Positions 1 through 13,044 of a stretch of 64,000 nucleotides of DNA are shown here, one piece after another (position 1 is the first letter of the stretch; every line of letters begins with the position of its first letter). The stretch is from contig JAIUCV010000001.1 of NCBI GenBank assembly GCA_026724425.1, forward strand, positions 9,902,556 to 9,966,555, in the 5' to 3' direction. A model generated the notes under the pieces. The model made no database searches. It was given only the letters and a program-made list of their open reading frames with translations, and was not told the origin of the DNA. A program made the position numbers and the translations under genes. This DNA is from Erythrophleum ivorense (taxonomy: Eukaryota; Streptophyta; Magnoliopsida; Fabales; Fabaceae).

Positions 1-932
1 CTATTCTTATTAGGTGTGGCCTAGTGCCTTCAAAACCATATTCTGGGAGTCATTTTGATACAAGAAGTGCTAGAGTAAAGTAGTCTTATCCCAGATAAAA
101 TGGATCTCTGCAAGTACTTAATGTATGGCATTGAAAAGGTTAAAAAAGGCAGCTGCCCCCACCCGGGGGGGGGGGGTTGGAGTTTCTAAGGCAAAGAGTT
201 TTAATATTCTTTGGTGCCAATTCTGATAGGCCCATATATGCAATACCGGTTTAACATTTTGAATGAGAAAGCTAAGATATATGGGTTATGAGTCTCCATA
301 AGATGCTTCTGGAATCATGAAGCAATATTTATTGCAAATTTACATTCTATCAACTAATGCCATATTTTGGTGAAGATAATAGAATACATGAAACTCCTAA
401 GTTAGAGGCCCTAAAGGACTTAAGCATCAAAATCCTTTTTGGAAATTGTCAGAGCATTTCCAATGAGATTTATGACTGAAATGTAGTTATACGCATGATT
501 TCTCTGTAAATTGATGATAAATAAAATTACGAAGTTCAAGAATACCTTCTTGACTATCCGACCCTCTGCTAAAGGAGAAAAAATTATAACCAAATAGGTG
601 ACCCTATAGTCCTTTAACCTTTGTAAAGTTTGCTTCTTGTTGGAAAGTAGATCCATAACATTGAAGTAATTTTTTTGGGCTAGTTTATTATTAAAAGTTT
701 AAGGGTTTTGTCATATTACTGAATGTTTTCAGTGGCTCATCCCATACTTCATTGCAACACAAATATGCATATTTTTATATTTTCTTTCTTCTTTTAATTT
801 AAGTCATTAGTTAATAGCAGGACAAGAATTTTGAATCCAAAGGAAAAAAGGAAAACATGCAAGTCTAACCTAACAATAAAATCTGCAGCTCTCCAGTTAC
901 CAAATTCTAAATCACACATGTAAATTTCTCAG
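1..932. other. Intron of the formyltransferase gene (5' part outside window)
   Basis: No coding exon of the formyltransferase is visible here, and the acceptor CTCAG at 928-932 precedes the first recognised exon. A C-run followed by a G-run lies near 157-177. A small minus-strand ORF at 420-656 resembles nothing known and is probably chance. Confidence 0.6.
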
Positions 933-3900
933 GAACAGTCAATATTCACCCTAGCCTGTTACCATTGTACCGTGGTGCTGCTCCTGTTCAAAGGGCATTG
1001 CAGGTTTTCATCATCTTTTTTTGTCTTTTTAATTTTCTTTCAGTTTTTATATCATTAGTCTTCTTTGTTATTTTCCATACTAGGATGGTGTTAAAGAAAC
1101 AGGAGTATCATTAGCATTCACTGTTCGTGAACTTGATGCCGGACCAATCATTGCTAGTGAACGATTTGAAGTTGATGATCAAATTAAGGTATGTGTTTCT
1201 CTTTGTTCTACAAAAGGTGTAGTTGCCTGAAATCTTTGCATCGTTTACGCAAAGATTAGTCCTTATATTTGATTTGGGTTACAATCCTAGCTTGTATGTT
1301 TTGCTCAAGCATTTTGGGACTTACCATAAATTTCTCCCTTCCTCTCTCTCTCTTCTCACAACATACTTGTTCAGCGAAACTGAAATGGCTATTACTGGCC
1401 TTTCTCCCCTTTACTGACTAATCTCTAGATATCTTTCTAGGCACCTGATTTACTTCCTCTGCTGTTTTCTGAAGGTATGATTTCTGTTCACGTTTCTCTT
1501 TTCTGTATAATTGTTGCTACTTAATCTTCTTTATTTCTCTTCCTATCTCTCGCCATGATGTAGTAAGCTATTTGTAGTCAATCATTTGATTGAAAGCTTT
1601 CATCACTTGCAGTCCCTATGCCTAATATAGTTTCAGTCAATTAATGAGTTCTGGTCCTTTTTTGACAAGGCAGGATCTAAACTTTTAGTCCGTGAACTTC
1701 CTTCTATATTTGATGGATCAGCAAGGGTGAAGGCTCAACCTCAGGATCACAATAAGGCTACATTGGCTCCGAAGGTACAGTTGGCTTGAATTGTGTTACA
1801 TGGGTACAGAAATAGAAATGAATTCTCCTATTCACACTAGTTCCATATCAGATACTTCTTCTTGCTATTTGCTACTTGTTGCTTGTCAGACTTAAAGTGG
1901 ATATAGTGTGTGTATGTATTTCTAGCAATGTTTTTGATTTATGGCACTAAATAAATCATTAATTAACAGAATTTTATATTAAGATGAATCATTAATAATC
2001 TTTGAAAAAACTGATAGAGTTATTTTTATAGCTTTGTTGATATGGACATATTTATTATTTGTTTAGTATAGCATGGAATTAGATGAAACCAAATTTAACT
2101 TTGTTTCTGCTACATTTCTTCTTTTAGTACTCCATTACTAATAAAGACTGATGTGTGTAAACTCATTCATTGACTATTCTCTGGTTAATATTACTTTGAA
2201 TTTGCTACCTAAAAGACACCTTCTGTAATTTTTTAGGGAAGATCAGGAGAATTGATTACATTATCTTTACATCAGAATCTCGTGTGAAGAAACTGGGTCT
2301 CATTAACATTTTGTATTGACCTAATTTCATTCAGCAGTTAGTTGCAATTTAAGAAAACTTCAAAGCATTGAAGATTAAGGGCCTGTTTGGTTGTGTTGTA
2401 AAATTTTTGCTCTTTTGAGAATTGCATTGTTAAAAATCACTTTTTTAGAACCCCCCCCAAAAAAAAGGCTGTAACAAAGAAGCAGTTTAGTGTTTGGCCA
2501 AATTGTCCAACAAGTATTTTTAGCAATGTTACAAGTCTTTTAGATATGTTTGTAATTTGTTTTTGAGTGAAGGTATGTCTAAAAATTATTAATTTCTGCT
2601 TTTGATTTTGCTTTGCAAGAGAAGCTCCTATTCTTTACTTCTCTCTCATAGCAGAAATATAAATTATGCTGCCATTTAACAGTAATTTTATGTTTGGCCG
2701 AATACATGTTAAAAATAATGTTTTTTTACCCCTTAAAAAATGATTTCTTTTTTTTTTTTTTTGCTCTTCCACAACACGGTCAAACAGGCACTAAATTTGG
2801 GAGAACCTATTATGTTGCTTTCTGTTGACTTCAGTGTATACAGTTGGTCAAATATCTTCCTTGCAAGGAATTACATCTAGGCATTGCTGCTTTATACAGA
2901 TAAGTCCAGAGGAGTCATGGTTATCCTTTGATCAAGAAGCATTGGTTCTACATAATAAGGTAAACTTCCTGATTTTATTTGAACTGTGAAGTTATGACGT
3001 AGAACAATTCTAGGTTCGTGCTTTTGCAGGGTGGCCAGGAACTCGAGCAAAAGTGTTAGTTGAGAAAAATGGTGAGCAGAAAACACTGGAGCTTAAAATT
3101 ATAACTACACGAGTTTACAGCCACAAAAGTGTACTGCCTAAGGAAGTAGATGATATTACATTTGTCAAGGATGCGTTGGTGTTTCCATGTGCAAGGGACA
3201 CAGCACTGGAGGTTTGTTCTTTATCTTTACTTTTTATCATCAATCATGGAGTTTCTATTATGGTCTATGTATCACTATTTATAGGGCATAACATCTGTTG
3301 TTTGAAATTAAATCATGCCTGCCAAAAGTCCAAGGTGTAACTTTTCCTAAATCCTCAGCAATGCAAATCCTAGAAATATTGTTGTAATTATTCAATATTT
3401 GTCCTCATAAATTAGAATGCAAATTGGAGACAAATGGTGTGTTTCATGGTAATCCTGAAAGTTATTTAGTTTCCAAGTAATTTTAGCTGATTATTAGGAG
3501 ATGAAATTGATGATTTTGGTGTTTATTATTGATGCACTTATAATTTAACGTTTAGGGTTTTTAATTGCAATGATAGTCTGTAATCACAACTTCACAGGTC
3601 GCTTGGGAATATTTTTAGTTGTTTGGGTCTTGGGATATCTTATTCCTGATTCGCTTAGCATTTCATTTCCTGTTTTAGATTATGTACACTTGAGTCTTAA
3701 GTTTTGGTTGCTTGTCCTTGTAGATTAGGGTTGTTTGAGTCACCTACGTAAGGCTTATCATCTTTCTTAGAGAATACAGCCTTACTGAATTCAAAAAATA
3801 AGAATGGGTTTGTTTTTGAGATTGTTCTTTGGTTCCCCTTTTCCATTCTATAACACTATAGTTTAGAAACAGTTTTATTACTGCTTTCAAATTATAGGTA

Positions 3901-6300
3901 AGTGCTTAACCAAAGTTCTTTCTTACCCAGATTCACTACCCAATGATGTTCGTGCATGAAATTACATTGAAAAATATTGGGAATTTCTATGGCCCCCTTT
4001 CCCCTTTGTCCAAAGCTCTTAAATGGACTTTTCTAATTCTAATGTACAATCTGCACAATGCTAACTAGGCATCTTGAAATATATTAAGAAAAAATAGGTA
4101 AAGAAAATGATGTAGGATGAAGAGGAAATGGGGATACAATTGAAGTTAAATAAAGGTGCATTATAATTGGGGAAAATTGAGAACTAGGGTCTCAAAATGA
4201 AATTCCATGTCTGTGTAATTATTAGTTGTCAAAGATCATAGAAATTGAAAAAGTAATTGGAGCCTCAAACAAAATGGACTCTAGGAATCACTCCTAGTAA
4301 TAGAAAGCATGTTACCCTCTGGGTTTTGGATTGTAGAAGCTGTTGAAATCTAAAAATACTTAAGAAGGAAAATAGAGACGATAATTATTGTAAGATATAT
4401 CCCCAGTGATGCCTCATATGGGTCCTACATAAGTTGTAGTCTAAGTAAATAATATGCATTTGACATTGGGAGCCCAGGGGCTGAATCCGGTAAAGAAATT
4501 AAGAGCTCAAAGAACACCCTAAGTAACTAGAACGAAATAGAAAAGCTTAAGCTTAGTTGTTACCAGAAAGAAGATGCTGCAGTAGAGCCATTACTGTGCG
4601 CTAAACTCAAATTTAAGACTGATAGAGGACCTAATTCATCATCCTATCAAAGCAAGGCTGAAGGATTGTACAGCCGACTTGATATTGAACGCTAATTGTT
4701 TGGAAATGTGAAGGAAGAAGAAAGGCTAAGAAAACACATGAAGCTTTGATTATAAATCATTTTTAGAAAAAAAAAAAGAAAAGAAAAAGGTGAGGGGGAC
4801 AGATTGGTAGTGAGTGATTGAATTTAATTTGCGGCTTTTCTTTTCCCCTTGTATTACAGATAGGGTGTAATTTTCTTACATCTAGGTTCTTTTTCTTGTT
4901 CTTGAAATAAGAAAGCTTTGTATAAGGAAGCAAACAAGTCCTAGAATTGGCGTCTTTGATTTTCTGGAAAAGTGTATGCCATCTGTATTTTAATTTTGGG
5001 TAAAATACAGTTTTCTATCCTGTGGTTTGGTCTGTTTTGACTTTGCTCCCCTGTGATTTAATGGTCCTGGCACATGAAAGTCATGTGACTCCTTATCCCC
5101 CCCCCCCCCCCCCTTTTGGACGAAAATTCCTAATTTTCCCATGTCTGTATTCGAAATTGTTCCCCAATCCATTAGAATGTCACCCTTATCTTTTGATAAT
5201 ACCTCTACATATCTCCCTAACTTTCAATCGAACATTGTGGTGGAGAAGAGTCACAAGAATGGGATTGAATTTGTCTCGAATAAATTGAATGATGGATTGG
5301 AGACAAATTTGGGTATTGGGTCTTGGATGGGGATCTCAAAATTGAATGGGGGTGAAGCAGGGATTTCCCTCAATCACACCTTCAAATCTCATCCTAGCTT
5401 TTAATCAAAAACTGTGAAAGAGAATAATCACGCGAATATGGAGGAAATTGTCTCTCGTTATATCAACGATGGTGGATTGCGGATGAATTTCGAGTTGTTT
5501 CTAGGATGTGGTTAGGGATTTCAAAGTTAAATAGGAAAAATTAGGTATTTTGGCTTCAAATTGGGAGATATTGAGATTCATGTGATTGTCAATGTGCTAG
5601 GACCGTAAAAAATTTGACGGAAGTTAAACACATGGTGGCTTTCTGAATTTGTTTAAAGAATGTTCCTGCTGGTGTTTTTTTTTTTTTTGTCACATAAAAA
5701 GTAAAACTGTACATTTATGAATTTTTTCCAATAATTCGTGTATGGCAATGTATAGAGCACTCTAGAGAGTAAAGCACAAATAAAATTGGATAGCTGTTGA
5801 AAGAAAATCAACGACTCAATCAATATGTCAATGAATTGTTATCTGGTTTCCTATATAATTTGAATGTTCTAATGGTTGATTTTTACATCAACAGTTATGC
5901 ATGTTCACTTCTTAAAGTGCACTCTGCAATTTGGAAGAGCCAAATTTGTCAAAAGACTTGTAAATATGTATCAAGTTTTTAAATGATAGTCAGGCACTCA
6001 AGCAGGTTATTTAGATGATTTCTCTAAAAGTATGCTTTGGCGCTTGAAATAGCTTTGTTTATTTCTTTATTGTGCGTAGCATGCATTGAGGAAGCAGTGT
6101 TACTGAAACTTGATAAAAGGAACTTATCATACAAATATATCACGGGTTGCGCATTCAGTGTTTCTTCAAATCATTGTGCTTTCTGATTTTAGTGATTATT
6201 ACGCTATCAGGTATTAGAAGTTCAGCTTCCAGGAAAAAAGGTAGTAAGAGCAGATGCTTTCTGGAATGGATTACGGGGACAGAAATTAAAGAGATTATAA
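933..6300 (+). CDS. Methionyl-tRNA formyltransferase, 3' part (organellar type), seven exons
   Basis: The enzyme transfers a formyl group from 10-formyl-THF to initiator Met-tRNA for mitochondrial or plastid translation. Visible exons are 933-1003, 1084-1188, 1441-1474, 1674-1774, 2900-2959, 3014-3211 and 6211-6300 (stop TAA 6298-6300). All splice sites are GT-AG and the phases join without a break, giving about 219 residues. The first visible exon encodes NIHPSLLPLYRGAAPVQ, the conserved SLLPxYRG signature of the formyltransferase catalytic domain. The next encodes GVSLAFTVRELDAGPII, typical of the same fold. The exon at 3014 encodes VRAFAGWPGTRAKV, the conserved start of the C-terminal tRNA-binding domain. 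The last exon ends FWNGLRGQKLKRL. The 5' exons lie outside the window, and positions 1-932 read as intron. The last intron is about 3 kb and intron 4 of the visible set carries a MITE. Family assignment is firm; the target organelle cannot be judged without the N-terminus. Confidence 0.9.
2379..2791. mobile_element. Tourist-like (PIF/Harbinger) MITE in a formyltransferase intron
   Basis: The left end GGGCCTGTTTGGTTGTGTTG and the right end (reverse complement GTGCCTGTTTGACCGTGTTG) form imperfect terminal inverted repeats of about 20 bp. The trinucleotide TAA flanks both ends (2376-2378 and 2792-2794), the target duplication expected for PIF/Harbinger elements. The element is 413 bp, AT-rich and has no ORF, so it is non-autonomous. 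It sits inside the intron between exons ending 1774 and starting 2900, where it need not disrupt splicing. Confidence 0.8.
3212..6210 (+). other. Long last intron (about 3 kb) of the formyltransferase gene
   Basis: Flanked by donor GTTTGT at 3212 and acceptor CAG at 6208-6210. It contains no exon I can recognise. Around 5000-5620 it holds a repeat-like stretch with a run of 17 C (5097-5113) and text of the dispersed type seen in old plant transposon remnants. Small ORFs at 5022-5404 owe their length to this C-run and are not supported as genes. Confidence 0.6.
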
Positions 6301-6533
6301 GAGGCCATTTTATCGACACAGAAAAGGAAGATTGAATATTATGTTCCAGCTGTTTAGGAAACCAATTCTTTGAGTTCTAGTTGATTCAAGGGTTTGTTTT
6401 CTTTCCTAATTAATTTTGTATGATTTATGCTGTAACTATTGTTCTAATAGCAATTCACCATGTAATTCTCTCGGGCTTTACTTTTATGGCTTCTCGTAAA
6501 AGCTTTTATTGTGTATTGTCACCTGCACTAATT

Positions 6534-6539
6534 AATAAA
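6534..6539 (+). terminator. Likely poly(A) signal of the formyltransferase gene
   Basis: AATAAA lies about 235 bp after the stop codon, in a T-rich stretch typical of plant 3' UTRs. It is the most obvious near-upstream element after the stop. Confidence 0.45.
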
Positions 6540-6544
6540 ATTGC

Positions 6545-8144
6545 TGCCGAAATATACTTTTCCTCCTATATCATTGATTAAGTTTCATTTTGAAGAATTG
6601 TCATTTTAGTCCTTCAACGTAATTATTTGTTACATTTTGGTTCTTGAACTTTATTTCCCACAGAAAATCCCTAACTTGTCAAAAGATTTTGCAATGGTCC
6701 TTCCATTTACTTACATTACTCCTGCACAGTTAGCTGTTTATGTGGTGTTATGGGAGCTTCCAGGTTCAATATTTTCATCAGTCCAAAATGATATAGTCTA
6801 CATTGTCTAGGCTAATGTAATTAAGGAGACATTACAAAATTTTAAGAAGTCAGGCAACAGTTGGCATAGATCCTTTGTTATGTAAAGAATATAAATCCTA
6901 AATTACAAGAATGGTTTATTTGTTATTCTTAGAAAATGATCGTACTATCTTTAAGCACCTACAGCATACTTTGATAGTTACGTATAATCTTTTATTTTTC
7001 TCATAAGTAAGAGAGAAAATTCTTTATATTTAACTTTGACTAAATAATACCATACACTCTGATTAGAGTAAGCTTCCTCATCCTCGTTTTTCCATTCTCT
7101 TTCAAGCCAACATGTGGCATCTTATGTTTCAAAATTTTTTACATTACATGGCATTGTGACTACAAGGCTGTTTATTAACTTTCTCTTTTTTCTCACCTAC
7201 TGAGCTTGCTCCTGTCGAGTAATGTGCAAGAGAGTGGGCTTCAAAGCAGGCCACGCCTCAATTTTTACTCTCTTCTAGTAAGCCTCCTTTTCTTCTCTTC
7301 CTGACGATGCCAACATCTCCACCGACCTCCAAGGTCTCTACGATGGTAAACTTTCCATTAAGTTTCACAAACCAATATCTGTGCTCCTCTCTAAAACCTA
7401 GATAGAATGTAGCATAAAGAGGTCAAATTTCGTCATGTTTTCTACGTAGCCAAATAGATTGTCACCATCAAGATGATGAAGTTACTAAGTTTACCTGAGA
7501 CACAGCCGAATGAAGCATGGTTAGATAGAAATTTGAAAATAACAAGCTCTTGTGATCTCAACGACTAACTGGTGCAAGGTCCAGAAGAAAAGTACTAGGA
7601 GACCCTCTTTTAAGTAAATTACGTTATTAGTAATCCCTTTGTTCTGTAAATGAAGACGTTTTGGTTGATGTGCAATGAAGTGTTTGACTAGGATGGGAGA
7701 GGCAGGGATGCTGTGTGGGAGGTAGACAAAGGTTCTGTCTATAAACCGTAGATCCCTTTCATTATCTTTTTTAAATATTTATTATGGTTTTATAATCATT
7801 ATTTAACAGTTTTTATTCCTTTTTATTATTTTTTAAAAGTAAGAGTATAGAAGTAATTTTTCACCCTCAAACTTTTTTTAATTCTAATTTTTATTTTATT
7901 TCATTTCTTTTTATTCTGTGTGGAAAAAAAAAAGTGTGCCTAAAAGTAAATTTCTATCCAAGATGTTATGAGTTGGAGGTGATGTCCAGGAAACTTGTCG
8001 TTGCTAAGGTTTCTTAGCACATTCTAAAATTTATGTATTAATTTTATAATTAAGCGTCAATTGAAGAGATAAAATATCATTTCTCTTAAAATATATATTA
8101 AGAAAAAAAATACTAATATTGAAAACATCCACACCGTAGACAAT
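6545..8144. other. Intergenic, no gene recognised
   Basis: The text near 6600-6680 (tracts such as TTTAGTCCTTCAAC and TTTTGGTTCTTGAACTTT) is of the kind common in old dispersed plant repeats. A slightly less AT-rich patch at 7190-7600 holds short open stretches but no family I recognise. Confidence 0.4.
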
Positions 8145-8462
8145 GGGCCTGTTTAAAATTATTTTTGTTTTAATGTTTTCAAAACATATGTTTTCAAGAA
8201 TAAGTTTTTGAGAACAAAAAAATTAAAAAATATGTTTGAATCATTATTTTAAAAAGTAATTATTTTCTGTTTTTTACCTGATTCTGTATAACAAAAATTA
8301 CAGAACACTTAAAAAGTGTTCTAAGTTTTTTGTTTTTGAAAACAAAATTTTATTTTTTTGTTTTACAAAACACTTCATTAAAAACACATTATCAAACAGG
8401 TTTTTTTATTTTTTTGTTCTTGAAAACAAAAAATGTTTTACATAATCAAATCAAACAGGCCC
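8145..8462. mobile_element. 318-bp MITE, GGGCCTGTTT family, copy 1
   Basis: Perfect 10-bp ends, GGGCCTGTTT at left and AAACAGGCCC at right, bound a 318-bp AT-rich element without ORFs. AAT occurs on both sides (8142-8144 and 8463-8465) as the likely target duplication. The interior is closely related, in inverse orientation, to the element at 35654-35971, which has the same length. Similar in type to Tourist/PIF MITEs. Confidence 0.7.
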
Positions 8463-10934
8463 AATAAATCCATAAAATGGGAGCGCACACTTGAAATCTC
8501 AATGAGGAGACTTAGCAATGTTCGAGAATACTAAAAGAAAATTTGACAAAACGAAGAAGAATAGTGTTATCTCCTTCAATTCCTAGGTCATTTTAGTAAA
8601 CTACATTGGTTGTAGTGTTATATGTGTTATTATATTAGTACTCGTAGTGCTCTTCTACTTTTTATTTTGAAAATTGCAACATATAGCTGGTTATGATTGA
8701 CAGTCTTGGTGGATATAATTTCAGGATGGGAGAATTATAAATAAAGACTTAGAGTTAAAAAAAATTACTCTGCAATATTTATTACCATTAAATATCATTG
8801 ATTTTAATTAAAGTCACTGGTAATTTATTTTATCACTAATTTTAATTAAAATTAATGGTGATCTATTTTTAAATAATAATAACAAATCTTACAAAATAAT
8901 TTTTTTAATTTAGAATCCTTATTTGTAATTCTCCCTTTGATCATTCGTTTATTTCTTGTCATTGTAAAAATCATTGAGAATTGTGTTGGGTGTAATTTCA
9001 ATGGCAATTTTGTATTAGATAAAGTAATAACCATTCGACAAATGCATTGCTTCGAAATATTACTTACGCTTCAATTATGTGATTTCCTCAGTCTTGTGCC
9101 ACCGAGTAAACCCAAAGACTTGTTAATATTGCATAGCAAAAACACGTTGCAAAAAAATTTATTTTATGAGCTTACGTTAATTGCATTTTTTGTTTTTTAA
9201 ATGTAGATTGTTTAATGGTTTATCAAGATATCATAGCCTCAAATTATTTGCGTAATTGTATGATAACTGAGGCCAGCAAACATTTAAAATTAAATTTAAT
9301 TAGCAGTTAAAAGTATAAACTATTAAGTTTTATTAAAATTTGTAGAAGAATCTATTAGGATACTATTTTAAGATTAGGTTAGGTTTTCTTCCTAATCCTA
9401 ATTTATGAGTTTTCTTATTAAAAGTTGCTATCAAGTTTAGAACCATGTAGAAGGGAAGATCTAATCACACCAAATCTATTTGTAACTATGAAAAAATCAG
9501 GTACTTTTTCAAATAATTTTATATTTAGTGTTCTTAAATCATGCACTAGCTGTATATTATTATTAATTCTGTTTAATTAGAATTTTTCAGAATTAAATAT
9601 CACACAAAATTCATTTTTAATGGGTTTAGATTGGTCTGAACATCTAATGTTGTTTCCTAAATTAGTTGTGTCCACGTTAGGACAATTCATGTTAATATCC
9701 GCTTTCCAAACACTGTTAAAACTTTCTAAATCAGGAAACAATTGTAATATGTATTCTTTAATAACATGATAAAGAATAACTTTTTCCTAAAAGTATTTTA
9801 ACTCATTAATATTAATTATCCAACATACCATGATATGTGTCCACAACTGCTGCAATAGGATCTGTTGGTTGTTCTTTTATAAGAATATTAACTAACTGGT
9901 ATTTCAATTTTCAATACTTGATTTGTTATCATCGATACTTAGATCCTTAGCTTGACTTTCAATATTCATTATGAGAAGGTACGCACTTCTTCTACTTTCT
10001 CATTACACTATATATATAATACTTTAGTTCATCTTGCTAATTTATTGGATTAAAGAATAATAGAAGTTAAAGCCTAGCTAATATGCACCTAAAGACAAGG
10101 GTAACATGAGAGTTCATTTTCGATCAATACATTTGTAGTATTGAACAGTTAGTATTACTATGATCTATTTATTGCCACGTAATTTAATTTTTTGAGGTCA
10201 AAGTCATTAATATAATTTTAAAATATAGTTGAATTGAATATTGATTGTGAACATATATGAATACAGATAATATTTAATTTTTCAGTACATACAAAAGTAC
10301 AATAAATATTTTCATGATGAGCAAAAATTATTGTTAGAAGACATACTATTAAAAATAGAGAGGATGGATATATATTTGGTATATTAATTATAGTATTTTA
10401 ATTATACCATTCCTTAAATTAATCTTACAAATTATGAGCAATAGTTGTCATTAATTTCAAAGAGACAATATACACATTAAATAGAAACATTTTTAAAAAA
10501 TAATTTTTATTTGAGATAAAATTAAAAAGATTAGTTATTTTTTATCAAACTTTCTCTATCTTGGTAAGTTAATTATTTATTTTTTATATATGAAAGTAGT
10601 ATAAATTTAGAACCAAATAATGTTACAGAAAATAGCAAATGACGGGAAAGTGAAAATGACACAAGAATTTCAAAAGTTTTTTGAAGGAATATCTGCCTAC
10701 TTTGCCAAAATGTTCTAGAAAATGCACGAAGGCCACAGAAAGTCAGTAAGGAATTGTGATCATTGGACGGTGATTCTTTAGGTTATGTGGAATTTGAGAA
10801 ATTCCGTTCTTTCTTTTCTATCTTTTTTGGTTTGTTCAAAAGAGAGAGCGTCTTTTCACTTTAAAGTAGGGGGCAGAATAATGAACCTCTCACATAAAGA
10901 AAAAAAAAATTTAAGCTTTTGTTATTAAGTTTAA
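8463..10934. other. Intergenic, AT-rich, no gene recognised
   Basis: Only short chance ORFs are present (for example 8937-9200) and none resembles a known family. Isolated blocks may be decayed transposon sequence but lack recognisable ends. Confidence 0.4.
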
Positions 10935-11205
10935 AGTAAATTATATAATTTTTCTTTGAATTTTATTAAAACTACATAACTTTTTATTTTAAAAAAACAT
11001 TATAAATTTTTTTAAAACAAAAAATTATTCAACACTTTAATTAAATTTTAAATTTTTTTTACTAAAATATCATTTATTTAAATTTTTTATAAGAAAATAT
11101 TTTAGTAAAAAAATAAAATGAGACTAAAATATAAAATAACTTTTTATTTTAAGAAAAGTCTATATAATTTTATTAAAATTCAAAAAGAAATCTATCTAAT
11201 TTACT
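10935..11205. mobile_element. AT-rich palindromic MITE-like element, copy 1
   Basis: Ends AGTAAATTATATAATTTTTC and, inverted, AGTAAATTAGATAGATTTCT lead into a shared TTGAATTTTATTAAAA core, forming long terminal inverted repeats. At least three other copies lie at 28252-28582, 59907-60199 and 62798-63037. No ORF. The superfamily is not clear because no target duplication is obvious. Confidence 0.55.
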
Positions 11206-12279
11206 CTTAAATTTTTTAACAAAAATATAATATATAAAATTTTTTACAGCATAAATTTACTTGATTAAATTATTTGGAGAAAAAAACTTATACAACATAT
11301 TTTTATTAAACAAATTTAATAATAAATATTTAAAGAACTATGCCAAGCTCTTATCGTTGACAAAATTAATGAGTTCATTATTCTCCTCCCCGCTCCCATT
11401 GAATCTATATATGCATATGGAAAGTATAAGCCTAATATCTTGCCCATTTCTCGTTGTGCTGCAATAATTAGAAAGATTTCATTTGATTCGCAACATTATG
11501 AATGTATTCCTTTTCATAACTTATATAATAATTTATATAATGTTTATTATATTTTTATATTTATTATTATATCTATCAAATCATTTTAAAAAAAATAGAG
11601 GTAAAATAATTATTTTATATATCACCTACCTCAATCTACTCATATTTTACATTCTCTTTACCATTACATCATCCAACCAAATACACATTAAAATTTATAG
11701 CAACAACAGCAGCGATGACAATAGCGACAACAGCAATAGTAATAATAGTAGTTGTTGTTATTATACTGTAATATAAATATTTGCAAGTTAAATGTTTGTT
11801 AATAATTTTTTTAAAAGTTTTCAAGAGAAAATAATGAAAGAACAACTAAAATTTTCTATTTTTAAATTTTAAAATACAAAAATGAAAAACAGATTTTAAT
11901 GGAACAAAACATGTGTCGAATGAATTTTTTTATTTTTTAAACAATAATGTTTTTGTTTTAAAAACAATAGAATTAAATAGCGCTTTTGTTCTTTTGTTTT
12001 CTCTAAAATAGGAAGAAACTAATTTTTATTAGGATTTGTTTGGCACATTATATAAAATAAGGCTGGATAGTATATAATTTAATATGATTAGACTTAATAA
12101 AATTTTAAAATTATGCAGTGTTTAATATGACATTATATAAGATAATGTATCATATAAGACAATATTAATTCTATATCTAGTTATGCACTATATAACACTA
12201 AAATTAACTTTTTTGACAAAAATATATTTTATTTATCTAAATTTATTATATTACTTAAAAATATATAATAATTGCATAT
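11206..12279. other. Intergenic, AT-rich, no gene recognised
   Basis: Short ORFs at 11261-11467 and 11483-11776 are low-complexity (Ile, Tyr, Asn and Ser runs). A trinucleotide-like stretch at 11700-11760 (CAACAACAGCAG, then AATAGTAATAATAGTAG) explains the Asn/Ser tail. Confidence 0.4.
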
Positions 12280-13044
12280 GGTGTTTGGTGGCCCAGCCAG
12301 CCCAATCCTACCTAATCATATTAGATTGGGTTAAATTGGACCAAAAAATAATTTGGACAAATTGAGCCAGGGCACATGATTGAGTTGGACTTAGCACTGA
12401 ACCAGCCATGTTAGTTAGTTTGGATTAATCTAATCTCATGAAATTTTCTTTTTACAAAATAATTATTTTATAGATGTTTATATGAAAATTTTATTTTTTA
12501 GGTGTAAAATGTAATGTTACAATGACTTATAAGAAAATATTTTATTTTTAAAAGATTATTTTATAATTTTATTGAACTTTTTTTAAAAAAGTAATTTGAC
12601 TAACTTGAACAAGTAGTATAACTTAAGTCAATACTAAACCCACTAAGATTGTCCCGTGCATAAAACTTAAAGAAAAATAATTCGGTACACAACTAGGTCA
12701 AACACCTAGTTATAAGGGTGATCATGATACTTGATGGCTCAACTAGTCCAATCAAATTGAGTTAAGTTGTCCTATACTTAAAAGAAATGGGTATACCATG
12801 CTAGGTCATATGATCAACTCGTGACAAGCACTTAGTTGGCCATGTTAACTAGTTTAACCCATCTTATCTTGATCCTATTAATTTTGAAGAAAGAATTTAT
12901 AGATTTATATGAAACTTTTACTCTTTTTAGAGAATAAAATATAATTTTATAGAAATTTATATAAAAAATTTATTTTTGTTAAAAGTCATTTTATAATTTT
13001 TAACAATTTTTTTAAAAAAGAAATGACTCATTCTAACCCAGGAC
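12280..13044 (+). repeat. Dispersed repeat family, two tandem units with a third split by an LTR
   Basis: Two related units (about 12280-12597 and 12718-13020) each start with a stretch rich in CCAATC and TTGAGTT words and end in an AT-rich tail with TTATAGATTTATATGAAA-like text. A third unit starts just before 13044 and resumes at 15814, interrupted by the solo LTR. A reverse-complement relative lies near 18700-18995. No coding potential seen. Confidence 0.55.

Noticed and set aside
4990..5404. ORFs with Gly or Pro runs around the C-homopolymer
   Set aside because: They depend on a 17-base C-run inside a formyltransferase intron.
6147..6335. 62-codon ORF overlapping the last formyltransferase exon
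   Set aside because: It is out of frame with the exon, which is supported by splice phase and family homology.
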